From assembly GCA_948441955.1 (NCBI GenBank), contig CAOJQZ010000048.1:1-18627 (forward strand): 18,627 nt of DNA, in the 5' to 3' direction. The notes below the pieces were generated by a model. It did no database searches, was not told the origin of the DNA, and was given only the letters and a program-made list of their open reading frames with translations. Positions within the stretch are counted from its first letter, which is position 1. Every line of letters begins with the position of its first letter. The DNA comes from an uncultured Lachnospiraceae bacterium. Its GTDB lineage: Bacteria > Bacillota > Clostridia > Lachnospirales > Lachnospiraceae. Below are positions 1 to 6,113 of the stretch, piece after piece. The position numbers and the translations under genes are program-made.

Positions 1-802
1 AGATGCCGGGTGTGATACTGGCATGAAGATAGCTAAGCAGTGCAAAGCCGAGTCCGCCGGCGGCGCCTGCACCGCTGGTGCGTGTGTGATCACAGCCTAA
101 AGCCCGTACGGTTGCCTGTGCGTAATGAGCCATTGCCTGGTCAAGCTTTGGCGCCATGGCTCCGGTCACTCCCTTTTGGGGACCATAAATAAAAGTGGCG
201 CCGTTCTCTCCGCAAAGAGGATTTGCCACATCGCAGGCAATATGGAAACGGCAGTCCTTAAGGAAGGGATTTAGTCCGGATATGTCTATAGTATGGACTT
301 TATCTAAGGCCTGACCGCCTTCTCCAACATCATGGCTGTTTTTATCGAGAAAAACAGTTCCAAGAGCCTTAAGCATACCAATGCCGCCGTCGTTTGTGAC
401 ACTGCCGCCTATTCCAATAATAAAGTCCCGGCATCCTTTTGTGAGGGCATCAAGAATCATTTCACCGACTCCGTAGGTTGTAGCGTTCATAGGGTCTCTT
501 TTTTCTGTCAGAGTGATTCCGGCGGCAGAAGCCATTTCTATAACGGCAGTTCCTTTTTCTTTTAAATATCCATAATAGCATGGAACCGGTTCGTGAAAGG
601 GGCCGGTTACAGTAACATTGACACGTTCAGCATTCAGGCCCTGGATGAATGCGTCTACTGTTCCCTCTCCTCCATCGGCGGCAGGCCGTACAATAACATC
701 GGCATCTGGTTTTGCCGCCAGAACACCTTCTTTCGCCGCAAGTCCTGCTTCTGTGGAAGTAAGGCTTCCTTTAAAAGAGTCCATTGCAATAACAACTTTC
801 AT
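1..802 (-). CDS. glxK: Glycerate 2-kinase, 5' part (3' end beyond window)
   Basis: Cytoplasmic kinase that phosphorylates D-glycerate with ATP (GarK/GlxK family, PF02595), feeding glycerate into glycolysis. Reading the minus strand from 802 gives an open frame of 267 codons to the window edge, beginning MKVVIAMDSFKGSLTSTEAG, the typical N-terminus of the family. Further signatures are GIGGSVTNDGG, ACDVANPLCGENGA followed by YGPQKG, and the glycine-rich GAGAAGGLGF near the edge. Family members are about 375-380 residues, so roughly 110 are missing. An ATG at 808 lies one base from the GGAGG, whereas the ATG at 802 lies seven bases from it, so 802 is the better start. The gene is divergent from spoVT and has its own promoter. 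Family assignment is secure; the 2- versus 3-phosphoglycerate product is inferred from family. Confidence 0.93.
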   Translation of the reverse strand, partial: MKVVIAMDSFKGSLTSTEAGLAAKEGVLAAKPDADVIVRPAADGGEGTVDAFIQGLNAERVNVTVTGPFHEPVPCYYGYLKEKGTAVIEMASAAGITLTEKRDPMNATTYGVGEMILDALTKGCRDFIIGIGGSVTNDGGIGMLKALGTVFLDKNSHDVGEGGQALDKVHTIDISGLNPFLKDCRFHIACDVANPLCGENGATFIYGPQKGVTGAMAPKLDQAMAHYAQATVRALGCDHTRTSGAGAAGGLGFALLSYLHASITPGI

Positions 803-881
803 GTACATTCCTCCCCAATTCATTAATTTATCATGGATAATATTATTTTAAAATTCTTTATAAAAGTTTTCGTGTAAATGT

Positions 882-910
882 ATTATATGATCAGTAAAGG
901 ATAATATCAA
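882..910 (-). promoter_or_regulatory. Sigma-A-type promoter of the glycerate kinase gene
   Basis: On the minus strand, TTGATA (910-905) is followed after exactly 17 bases by a perfect TATAAT (887-882). It lies about 80 bases upstream of the glycerate kinase start. This is close to the vegetative consensus. The assignment is from sequence only. Confidence 0.75.
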
Positions 911-987
911 GTGTGCCGGCAGGGAAGTATGAATAATTCGGGGTTAAACAACAGTACGGAGTTTTTAAAGATAAAATCAATTTTGCG

Positions 988-1016
988 GTATAAAATTCCT
1001 TCATTTACAGATAATA
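988..1016 (+). promoter_or_regulatory. Candidate sigma-G promoter of spoVT
   Basis: GTATA at 988-992 and GATAATA at 1010-1016, separated by 17 bases, resemble the forespore sigma-G consensus (GnATR, about 18 bases, CATnnTA), with one mismatch in the -10 box. spoVT is sigma-G dependent in Bacillus subtilis, which makes this reading reasonable. The region is AT-rich, so a chance match is possible. Confidence 0.4.
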
Positions 1017-1033
1017 GTATTAAATTTACAGAT
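1003..1033 (+). repeat. 10-bp direct repeat upstream of spoVT
   Basis: ATTTACAGAT occurs at 1003-1012 and again at 1024-1033. The copies are exactly 21 bases apart, about two helical turns. The first copy overlaps the candidate -10 box and the second ends at the ribosome binding site. That geometry suits a regulator binding one face of the DNA, but no regulator is demonstrated. Confidence 0.5.
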
Positions 1034-1048
1034 GGAGGAATCGATACT

Positions 1049-1597
1049 ATGAAAGCTACAGGAATTGTGCGTAGAATAGATGATTTGGGCCGAGTAGTTA
1101 TTCCAAAGGAAATCCGGCGTACACTGAGGATCCGGGAAGGCGACCCGCTTGAAATATTTACAGACAGAGAAGGGGAGATTATTCTCAAAAAATATTCTCC
1201 TATCGGGGAGCTGTCCGTATTTGCAAAACAGTATGCGGAAAGCCTTTCGCAGACTATGGGATGTCTGGTATGCGTCTGCGATATGGATCAGATTATCGCA
1301 ACAGCAGGAAGCGGAAAAAAGGATCTACAGGAAAAATATATCAGTAAACCGCTCCAGAAGGAACTGGAGGATAGGAGCAATATACTGGCGGCAAAAGGAG
1401 ATAAAAAGTATGTAAAAATCATCGCCGAACAGGAGGAGGACTATGAATATGAGGTTATTACTCCGATTGTCTGCGAAGGAGACGTAATCGGAGGGGTTAT
1501 CTTTCTGTCAAAGGATGAAAAGAAAAAGCTTGGCGGCACAGAACAGAAGATGGCAGTCTGCGCGGCGTCATTTTTGGGAAGACAGATGGAACAATAA
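1049..1597 (+). CDS. spoVT: Stage V sporulation protein T (SpoVT), AbrB-family regulator
   Basis: Transcription regulator of forespore development: in Bacillus, SpoVT modulates sigma-G-dependent genes. The 182-residue product (B. subtilis SpoVT is 178) has an N-terminal AbrB/SpoVT swapped-hairpin DNA-binding domain at about residues 1-50 (MKATGIVRRIDDLGRVVIPK, then TLRIREGDPLEIF). A C-terminal GAF-like domain at about 55-180 contains MGCLVCVCD and GDVIGGVIFLSKDEK. The open frame extends 46 codons upstream, but the extension is unlike the family, and the ATG at 1049 has GGAGG at 1034-1038 ten bases away and begins with the conserved MKATGIVRR. It is monocistronic or leads into the small membrane protein 54 bases downstream. 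A 10-bp direct repeat and a candidate sigma-G promoter lie just upstream. The presence of this gene implies an endospore-forming lineage. Confidence 0.94.
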   Translation: MKATGIVRRIDDLGRVVIPKEIRRTLRIREGDPLEIFTDREGEIILKKYSPIGELSVFAKQYAESLSQTMGCLVCVCDMDQIIATAGSGKKDLQEKYISKPLQKELEDRSNILAAKGDKKYVKIIAEQEEDYEYEVITPIVCEGDVIGGVIFLSKDEKKKLGGTEQKMAVCAASFLGRQMEQ

Positions 1598-1624
1598 TGT
1601 CATAAAAGTCCTTATATCATCATA

Positions 1625-1641
1625 CCTTGTGATAGACAAGG
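1625..1641 (+). other. Small inverted repeat next to a ribosome binding site
   Basis: CCTTGT (1625-1630) and ACAAGG (1636-1641) can form a 6-bp stem with a 5-base loop. The right arm runs directly into the GGGAGGG ribosome binding site of the membrane protein gene. It is too short to be called a terminator and could modestly affect translation or be chance. Confidence 0.3.
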
Positions 1642-1651
1642 GAGGGATGAG

Positions 1652-2026
1652 ATGGAAAAACAGCTAAGGAAAGATTCAAAAATAATGTGGGTATTAAAAG
1701 CGCTTCTTGTATCTTATATCATCACAGGAATATTGCTTGTTATACTCACATTCCTTATGTACAAGATTGAACTGAACGAGAAATCTGTGGCCGCAGCGAT
1801 TATTGCCGTATATCTGATATCTACACTGATTGGCGGAATCATAATCGGTAAGCTTGCCCGTGTAAAACGTTATCTATGGGGAATAGGACTCGGAATTGCT
1901 TATTTCGGGTTACTGCTTTTAATTACTCTTGGCGTATACCGTACGCTCAACGGTGATGTCGCAAATCTAATGACTACATTTATATTATGCGCCGGCGGCG
2001 GAATGGCCGGCGGAATGTTATCCTGA
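1652..2026 (+). CDS. Small four-helix membrane protein, TIGR04086-like
   Basis: A 124-residue hydrophobic protein of unknown function that I place, from memory, in the Firmicutes TIGR04086 membrane protein family. Four membrane segments are evident at about residues 12-37, 45-67, 72-95 and 101-123, separated by short loops containing charged residues (KIELNEK, KLARVKRY, RTLNGD). The last helix is glycine-rich (CAGGGMAGGML), as in packing helices of small transporters or assembly proteins. The N-terminus is positively charged and carries no cleavable signal. The start has GGGAGGG five bases upstream. The gene lies directly before the SCIFF cassette and secDF, on the same strand, with a promoter for scfA between, so a role in membrane handling of the peptide or in Sec function is an inference from position only. 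Confidence 0.8.
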   Translation: MEKQLRKDSKIMWVLKALLVSYIITGILLVILTFLMYKIELNEKSVAAAIIAVYLISTLIGGIIIGKLARVKRYLWGIGLGIAYFGLLLLITLGVYRTLNGDVANLMTTFILCAGGGMAGGMLS

Positions 2027-2052
2027 TTTGGTTATTTTTCGGAGAAAAGGGA

Positions 2053-2081
2053 TTGCGTAACCTATGAGAAAATGATATAAT
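2053..2081 (+). promoter_or_regulatory. Extended -10 promoter for scfA
   Basis: A perfect TATAAT (2076-2081) is preceded by TG at 2073-2074, forming an extended -10. TTGCGT (2053-2058) stands 17 bases upstream as a weak -35. Transcription would start near 2088, giving a leader of about 30 bases before scfA. This points to strong, separate expression of the peptide precursor. Confidence 0.75.
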
Positions 2082-2117
2082 ATCCGAAGTTAAGCGAGTC
2101 AAGGAGGAGATGTTATC

Positions 2118-2261
2118 ATGAAACATGTAAAGACATTAAATACACAGACGTTAAATAATACTGTAAAAAAGAGCGGCTGCGGTGAATGCCAGACATCCTG
2201 CCAGTCAGCATGCAAGACATCCTGTACAGTAGGAAACCAGACATGTGAGCAGAAAAGATAA
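2118..2261 (+). CDS. scfA: SCIFF ranthipeptide precursor (six-cysteine RiPP precursor)
   Basis: Ribosomally made precursor peptide of 47 residues, of the 'six cysteines in forty-five residues' family that is near-universal in Clostridia. The N-terminal leader (MKHVKTLNTQTLNNTVKKSG) matches the family pattern and is expected to bind the recognition domain of ScfB. The six cysteines are at positions 21, 24, 28, 32, 36 and 43, embedded in CGECQTSCQSACKTSC. The Cys32 donor and Thr37 acceptor, reported for the thioether cross-link in characterised SCIFF peptides as I recall, are both at the expected positions. AAGGAGG at 2101-2107 is ten bases from the ATG. An upstream ATG at 2110 terminates within three codons. 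The gene has its own extended -10 promoter and is followed by a hairpin attenuator before scfB. The biological role of mature SCIFF is not established. Confidence 0.95.
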   Translation: MKHVKTLNTQTLNNTVKKSGCGECQTSCQSACKTSCTVGNQTCEQKR

Positions 2262-2264
2262 TTT

Positions 2265-2282
2265 AGTATTTATGTGAATACT
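2265..2282 (+). other. Short inverted repeat just after scfA
   Basis: AGTATT (2265-2270) and AATACT (2277-2282) form a 6-bp stem around TATGTG. It begins three bases after the scfA stop codon and abuts the larger hairpin, so the two may stack or protect the 3' end of the scfA transcript. Confidence 0.35.
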
Positions 2283-2318
2283 TAAGAGACAGCGGTCTTA
2301 AGAGGTCGCTGTTTCTTA
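2283..2318 (+). terminator. Intrinsic terminator/attenuator between scfA and scfB
   Basis: TAAGAGACAGCG (2283-2294) pairs with CGCTGTTTCTTA (2307-2318) in a 12-bp stem with one G-U pair and a 12-base loop. A T-rich but interrupted tract follows (ATTGTTACTGTTTGTT). With no visible promoter between it and scfB, it is best read as a leaky terminator that lets part of transcription continue into scfB and secDF. Confidence 0.7.
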
Positions 2319-2342
2319 TTGTTACTGTTTGTTACTATGTTC

Positions 2343-2358
2343 AGGAGGAAGCAATTTG
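2343..2358 (+). promoter_or_regulatory. Ribosome binding site and TTG start of scfB
   Basis: AGGAGG at 2343-2348 lies seven bases from TTG at 2356. The resulting N-terminus, MIHQYKSNGYNIVLDV, is the usual start of the family. A TTG nine codons further up has no ribosome binding site and would put the AGGAGG inside the coding region. Confidence 0.85.
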
Positions 2359-3750
2359 ATTCATCAGTATAAGAGTAATGGATATAATATTGTTTTAGAT
2401 GTGTACAGTGGTTCGGTTCATGTGATGGACGACCTGTGCTATGCTGTAACAGCTGTTTTGAATGAACAGAATGAAGAATATACGGAAGAAACGCTTTCAG
2501 AACCGTCAGTTTTGCGTGCACTTGAAGAAAGGCTCGGAGCTGTCTATAAGAAGGAAGAAATAAAAGAAGCCCTCTTGGACATTATAGAGCTTACGAAAGC
2601 GGGACAGCTTTTTGTGAAGGATGCCTTTGAGGATATGATTGAGGCGGTTAAGGAAAGAAAAACAGTTGTGAAGGCACTTTGTCTTCATATTGCCCATGAC
2701 TGCAATCTTGCCTGTAAATACTGTTTTGCAGAGGAGGGAGAGTATCACGGAAGGCGGGCTCTTATGAGCTTTGAAGTGGGAAAAAAGGCATTGGATTTTC
2801 TAATAGCCAATTCCGGCAACAGACAGAATCTGGAGGTGGATTTCTTCGGCGGCGAGCCGCTTATGAACTGGCAGGTGGTAAAAGATCTGGTGGCATATGG
2901 AAGGAAGCAGGAAAAGCAGCATAATAAGCATTTCCGCTTTACGGTGACAACGAACGGCGTGCTTTTGAACGATGAGATTCAGGAGTTTATCAATAAAGAG
3001 ATGGACAATGTAGTTTTAAGTCTTGACGGCAGACAGGAAGTCAATGACAGGATGCGTCCGTTCAGGAACGGGGAGGGAAGCTATAAGCTGATTGTGCCCA
3101 AGTTTCAGAAGCTTGCAGACAGCAGAAATCAGGAGAAATATTATGTTCGCGGCACCTTCACGAGAGAGAATTTTGATTTCGCAGAGGATATTCTTCATTT
3201 TGCCGATTTGGGTTTTAAGCAGATGTCCATAGAGCCTGTAGTGGGAGACGAAAGTGATCCCTATGCGATACGTGAGGAAGATCTTCCGGCGATCAGGGAG
3301 GAGTATGACCGTCTCGCGAGGATTATAATTGAAAGAGAAAAATGCGGGAAGGGTTTTAATTTTTTCCATTTTATGATAGACTTAGACGGTGGACCGTGTG
3401 TGGCAAAGCGCTTGTCAGGCTGTGGTTCCGGAACGGAGTATCTGGCAGTAACTCCTTGGGGAGATCTGTATCCCTGTCATCAGTTTGTAGGTCAGGAAAG
3501 CTTCCTGATGGGAAATGTAGATGAGGGTATTGTGCGGCCCCAAATTGCGGATGATTTCCGAAGCGTAAGTGTGTACTCGAAGAAGGGCTGTAGAGACTGT
3601 TTTGCCAAATTTTACTGCAGCGGCGGCTGCATGGCGAATTCCTATAATTTTAACGGATCCCTCCAGAGCACCTATGAAATCGGGTGCGAGATGCAGCGGA
3701 AACGAATAGAATGTGCGATTATGATAAAAGCAGCATTAGCTGAAAGATAG
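2356..3750 (+). CDS. scfB: SCIFF thioether maturase, radical SAM/SPASM protein
   Basis: Cytoplasmic radical S-adenosylmethionine enzyme that installs thioether cross-links between cysteine and threonine residues in the SCIFF peptide. The product has 464 residues. An N-terminal PqqD-like recognition region (about 1-95) is expected to hold the leader peptide. The radical SAM core starts near residue 108, with the [4Fe-4S]-binding C116-x3-C120-x2-C123 (DCNLACKYCF), and FFGGEPLMNW provides the GGE motif. The C-terminal SPASM-type region carries auxiliary-cluster cysteines at 348, 356, 374, 412, 415, 421, 425 and 444 (GCGSGTEYLAVTPWGDLYPC; then CRDCFAKFYCSGGC). It starts with TTG, lies 94 bases after scfA behind an attenuator, and is followed by secDF after 18 bases, so it is probably cotranscribed with the translocase. 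All key cysteines are intact. Confidence 0.95.
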   Translation: MIHQYKSNGYNIVLDVYSGSVHVMDDLCYAVTAVLNEQNEEYTEETLSEPSVLRALEERLGAVYKKEEIKEALLDIIELTKAGQLFVKDAFEDMIEAVKERKTVVKALCLHIAHDCNLACKYCFAEEGEYHGRRALMSFEVGKKALDFLIANSGNRQNLEVDFFGGEPLMNWQVVKDLVAYGRKQEKQHNKHFRFTVTTNGVLLNDEIQEFINKEMDNVVLSLDGRQEVNDRMRPFRNGEGSYKLIVPKFQKLADSRNQEKYYVRGTFTRENFDFAEDILHFADLGFKQMSIEPVVGDESDPYAIREEDLPAIREEYDRLARIIIEREKCGKGFNFFHFMIDLDGGPCVAKRLSGCGSGTEYLAVTPWGDLYPCHQFVGQESFLMGNVDEGIVRPQIADDFRSVSVYSKKGCRDCFAKFYCSGGCMANSYNFNGSLQSTYEIGCEMQRKRIECAIMIKAALAER

Positions 3751-3768
3751 AAAGGAAGTTTATTTACA

Positions 3769-6024
3769 ATGAAGAAAAGCAGAGGCGTACTTAGTCTTGT
3801 CGTGACTGTAGCTCTTATTGGGCTGCTGGCGTTTACAACGATAGCTGGTTTTGGTAAGAGCCATGCCGGATCAGCCAGAAATATCAAACTTGGCCTTGAT
3901 CTTGCCGGAGGAGTCAGTATTACCTATCAGGTGAAGGATAAGAATCCGTCAGAGGAAGAGATGAAGGATACGCTCTATAAGCTTCAGAAGCGTGTAGAGC
4001 AATACAGTACGGAATCCAGCGTATATCAGGAGGGGAATGATCGAATCAATATAGAAATTCCTGGTGTATCTAATGCAAATGAGATTTTGGATGAATTAGG
4101 ACAGCCGGGTTCTCTATATTTTATCGCACAAATGGGAAGCGATGGCACAGAGAATTATTCTCAGGTAAATTCAACCGGTGACGCGGCGCAGGATTATCAG
4201 CTCAATAAGACCATTGAAGAGCTGCAGAAAGACGGCTCGATTGTGCTTGGCGGGACAGATATAAAAGGCGCCCAGGCAGGTACAAGAGAAGAGGAGCTGA
4301 CAAAACAGAGGCTCAATGTTGTTTCCCTTACACTTACGGATGAGGGGGCAAAAAAATTTGCTGCAGCAACAAAGGTTGCGGCGGAGGCAGTTCCAAGACA
4401 AAGTATAGCTATCTATTATGACGGAAGCTTTGTAAGCGTTCCGAATGTAAATAATGTAATTGAAAATGGACAGGCGGAAATCAGCGGAAGCATGTCTTAT
4501 GAAGAAGCAGACAGCCTTGCATCAACGATTCGTATCGGCGGACTTAAGCTGGAACTTGAGGAAATCCGTTCCAATGTTGTGGGAGCGCAGCTTGGAGAGC
4601 AGGCAATCAGCACAAGTTTGAAGGCCGGAGCAATTGGTCTTGTCATTGTATTTCTGTTTATGATTTTTGTATATTGTCTGCCGGGACTGGCTTCAAGTCT
4701 AGCGCTTGTGATCTATACAGGACTTGTGCTTGTAATATTGAATGCTTTTGAGGTGACTCTTACGCTTCCTGGTATTGCGGGTATTATTCTGGGTATCGGT
4801 ATGGCAGTAGACGCCAATGTTATTATATTTGCCCGCGTCAAGGAAGAGATGTCCAGAGGAAAAAGTGTAAGAAATTCCTTAAAGACTGGTTTCCAGAAGG
4901 CTTTATCAGCTATTTTGGATGGAAATATTACGACTCTTATCGCCGCGCTTGTGCTATGGTTTATGGGGTCTGGAACAGTTAAGGGATTTGCACAGACACT
5001 GGGAATAGGTATTGTTGTGTCTATGTTTACTGCATTGGCAGTTACACGATTGATTGTATTTGCATTTTATGGGATTGGCCTCCGAAATGAAAAGCTGTAT
5101 TATAGAAAAGGAAAAGAACATGCTACGGTTGATTTTCTTTCCAAGAAAAAAATATTTTTCTCAATATCCATACTTGTGATTGTGGTTGGAGCAGTATTTA
5201 TCGGTATAAATTCTGCCGGAGGAAGAGGAGCATTTGCATACAGTCTTGAATTTGAAGGCGGTACTGCTACAAATGTAACATTCAATGAAGATTATTCTAT
5301 CGAAGAGATTGATGAAAAGATTGTTCCAATCGTTGAAGAAGTGACTGGTGATGCCAATGTACAGACACAGAAGGTCGCGGGAACTAATCAGGTGATTATT
5401 AAGACGGTTACCTTGGAGCTTGCAGACAGAGAAGCGCTTAATCAGGCTATGGTGGAGAATTTCCAGGTAAATGAAGATGAAATAACAGCAGAAAATATCA
5501 GTTCGACAGTAAGTGGTGAAATGAGACGGGACGCGGTAATTGCAGTTATTGTAGCTACAATATGTATGCTTCTCTATATTTGGTTCAGATTTAAAGACAT
5601 CCGTTTTGCAACCAGTGCGGTCGCGGCCCTTTTACATGACGTACTGATAGTGCTTGCGTTTTATGCTGTGGCAAGGATCTCTGTAGGCAATACATTTATT
5701 GCATGTATGCTGACGATTGTGGGTTATTCTATTAATGCTACAATTGTAATATTTGACCGTATACGTGAAGAGCTTCATTATTCATCCAGGCAGACGGATT
5801 TGAAAGAGCTGGTCAATAAGAGTATTACACAGACTCTGACAAGAAGTATTTATACGTCACTTACGACGTTCGTTATGGTTGCGGTATTATTTATTATGGG
5901 AGTAAGCTCGATTAAGGAGTTTGCATTGCCGCTTATGGCGGGCATTGTATGCGGCGCATATTCCTCAGTGTGTATTACCGGCGCATTATGGTATGTTATG
6001 AAGCAGAAAGCAGTAAAAAAATAA
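3769..6024 (+). CDS. secDF: Fused protein-export subunit SecDF
   Basis: Membrane protein of 751 residues that assists SecYEG in the late stage of protein export, using the proton or sodium gradient. It is a natural SecD-SecF fusion. One N-terminal membrane helix (about 7-29) is followed by a large extracytoplasmic domain (about 30-275) and five helices ending near 445, with GIGMAVDANVIIFARVKEEM in the SecD half. A second copy of the plan starts at about 462 (IFFSISILVIVVGAVFIGI), with an extracytoplasmic domain around 490-585 and five further helices. The SecD proton-relay Asp is present (D348) and so is the SecF-half Arg (R692, LTRSIYTSLTTF). The conserved SecF Asp of GYSINDT is Ala657 here (GYSINATIVIFDRIREE). 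It begins 18 bases after scfB with AAAGGAAG upstream and ends before a strong terminator. Confidence 0.96.
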   Translation: MKKSRGVLSLVVTVALIGLLAFTTIAGFGKSHAGSARNIKLGLDLAGGVSITYQVKDKNPSEEEMKDTLYKLQKRVEQYSTESSVYQEGNDRINIEIPGVSNANEILDELGQPGSLYFIAQMGSDGTENYSQVNSTGDAAQDYQLNKTIEELQKDGSIVLGGTDIKGAQAGTREEELTKQRLNVVSLTLTDEGAKKFAAATKVAAEAVPRQSIAIYYDGSFVSVPNVNNVIENGQAEISGSMSYEEADSLASTIRIGGLKLELEEIRSNVVGAQLGEQAISTSLKAGAIGLVIVFLFMIFVYCLPGLASSLALVIYTGLVLVILNAFEVTLTLPGIAGIILGIGMAVDANVIIFARVKEEMSRGKSVRNSLKTGFQKALSAILDGNITTLIAALVLWFMGSGTVKGFAQTLGIGIVVSMFTALAVTRLIVFAFYGIGLRNEKLYYRKGKEHATVDFLSKKKIFFSISILVIVVGAVFIGINSAGGRGAFAYSLEFEGGTATNVTFNEDYSIEEIDEKIVPIVEEVTGDANVQTQKVAGTNQVIIKTVTLELADREALNQAMVENFQVNEDEITAENISSTVSGEMRRDAVIAVIVATICMLLYIWFRFKDIRFATSAVAALLHDVLIVLAFYAVARISVGNTFIACMLTIVGYSINATIVIFDRIREELHYSSRQTDLKELVNKSITQTLTRSIYTSLTTFVMVAVLFIMGVSSIKEFALPLMAGIVCGAYSSVCITGALWYVMKQKAVKK

Positions 6025-6054
6025 AAGGTCAGGAATGAACAGAGATTAGCATGG

Positions 6055-6094
6055 AAACGGCAACCGGACATATCTGCCCGGTTGCCGTTTTAGG
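6055..6094 (+). terminator. Strong intrinsic terminator after secDF
   Basis: AAACGGCAACCGG (6055-6067) pairs perfectly over 13 bp with CCGGTTGCCGTTT (6078-6090), and the stem merges into TTTTAGGTTT. The loop region contains ACATATCTGC. It ends the scfA-scfB-secDF unit. The recJ ribosome binding site begins only about six bases further on. Confidence 0.88.
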
Positions 6095-6099
6095 TTTAC

Positions 6100-6113
6100 G
6101 GAGGATGCTTATG
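6100..6113 (+). promoter_or_regulatory. Ribosome binding site deciding the recJ start
   Basis: GGAGG at 6100-6104 is six bases from ATG 6111. ATG 6105 abuts the GGAGG, and an in-frame ATG at 6051 lies upstream of the terminator hairpin, whose sequence would then be coding. The start at 6111 is therefore preferred. Confidence 0.8.

Noticed and set aside
332..851. Three short plus-strand reading frames of 77 residues
   Set aside because: They lie wholly or largely within the glycerate kinase gene on the opposite strand and have low-complexity Ser/Phe-rich products without ribosome binding sites.
911..1048. 46-residue upstream extension of SpoVT
   Set aside because: It has no family similarity, and the good ribosome binding site and conserved MKATGIVRR support the start at 1049. 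It would also overlap the candidate promoter.
2329..2355. Nine-residue N-terminal extension of ScfB from an upstream TTG
   Set aside because: It would encode the ribosome binding site itself, and orthologues start at the MIHQYK-type N-terminus.
6051..6110. 20-residue N-terminal extension of RecJ
   Set aside because: Its codons form the terminator hairpin of secDF, it lacks a ribosome binding site, and the typical N-terminus begins at 6111.
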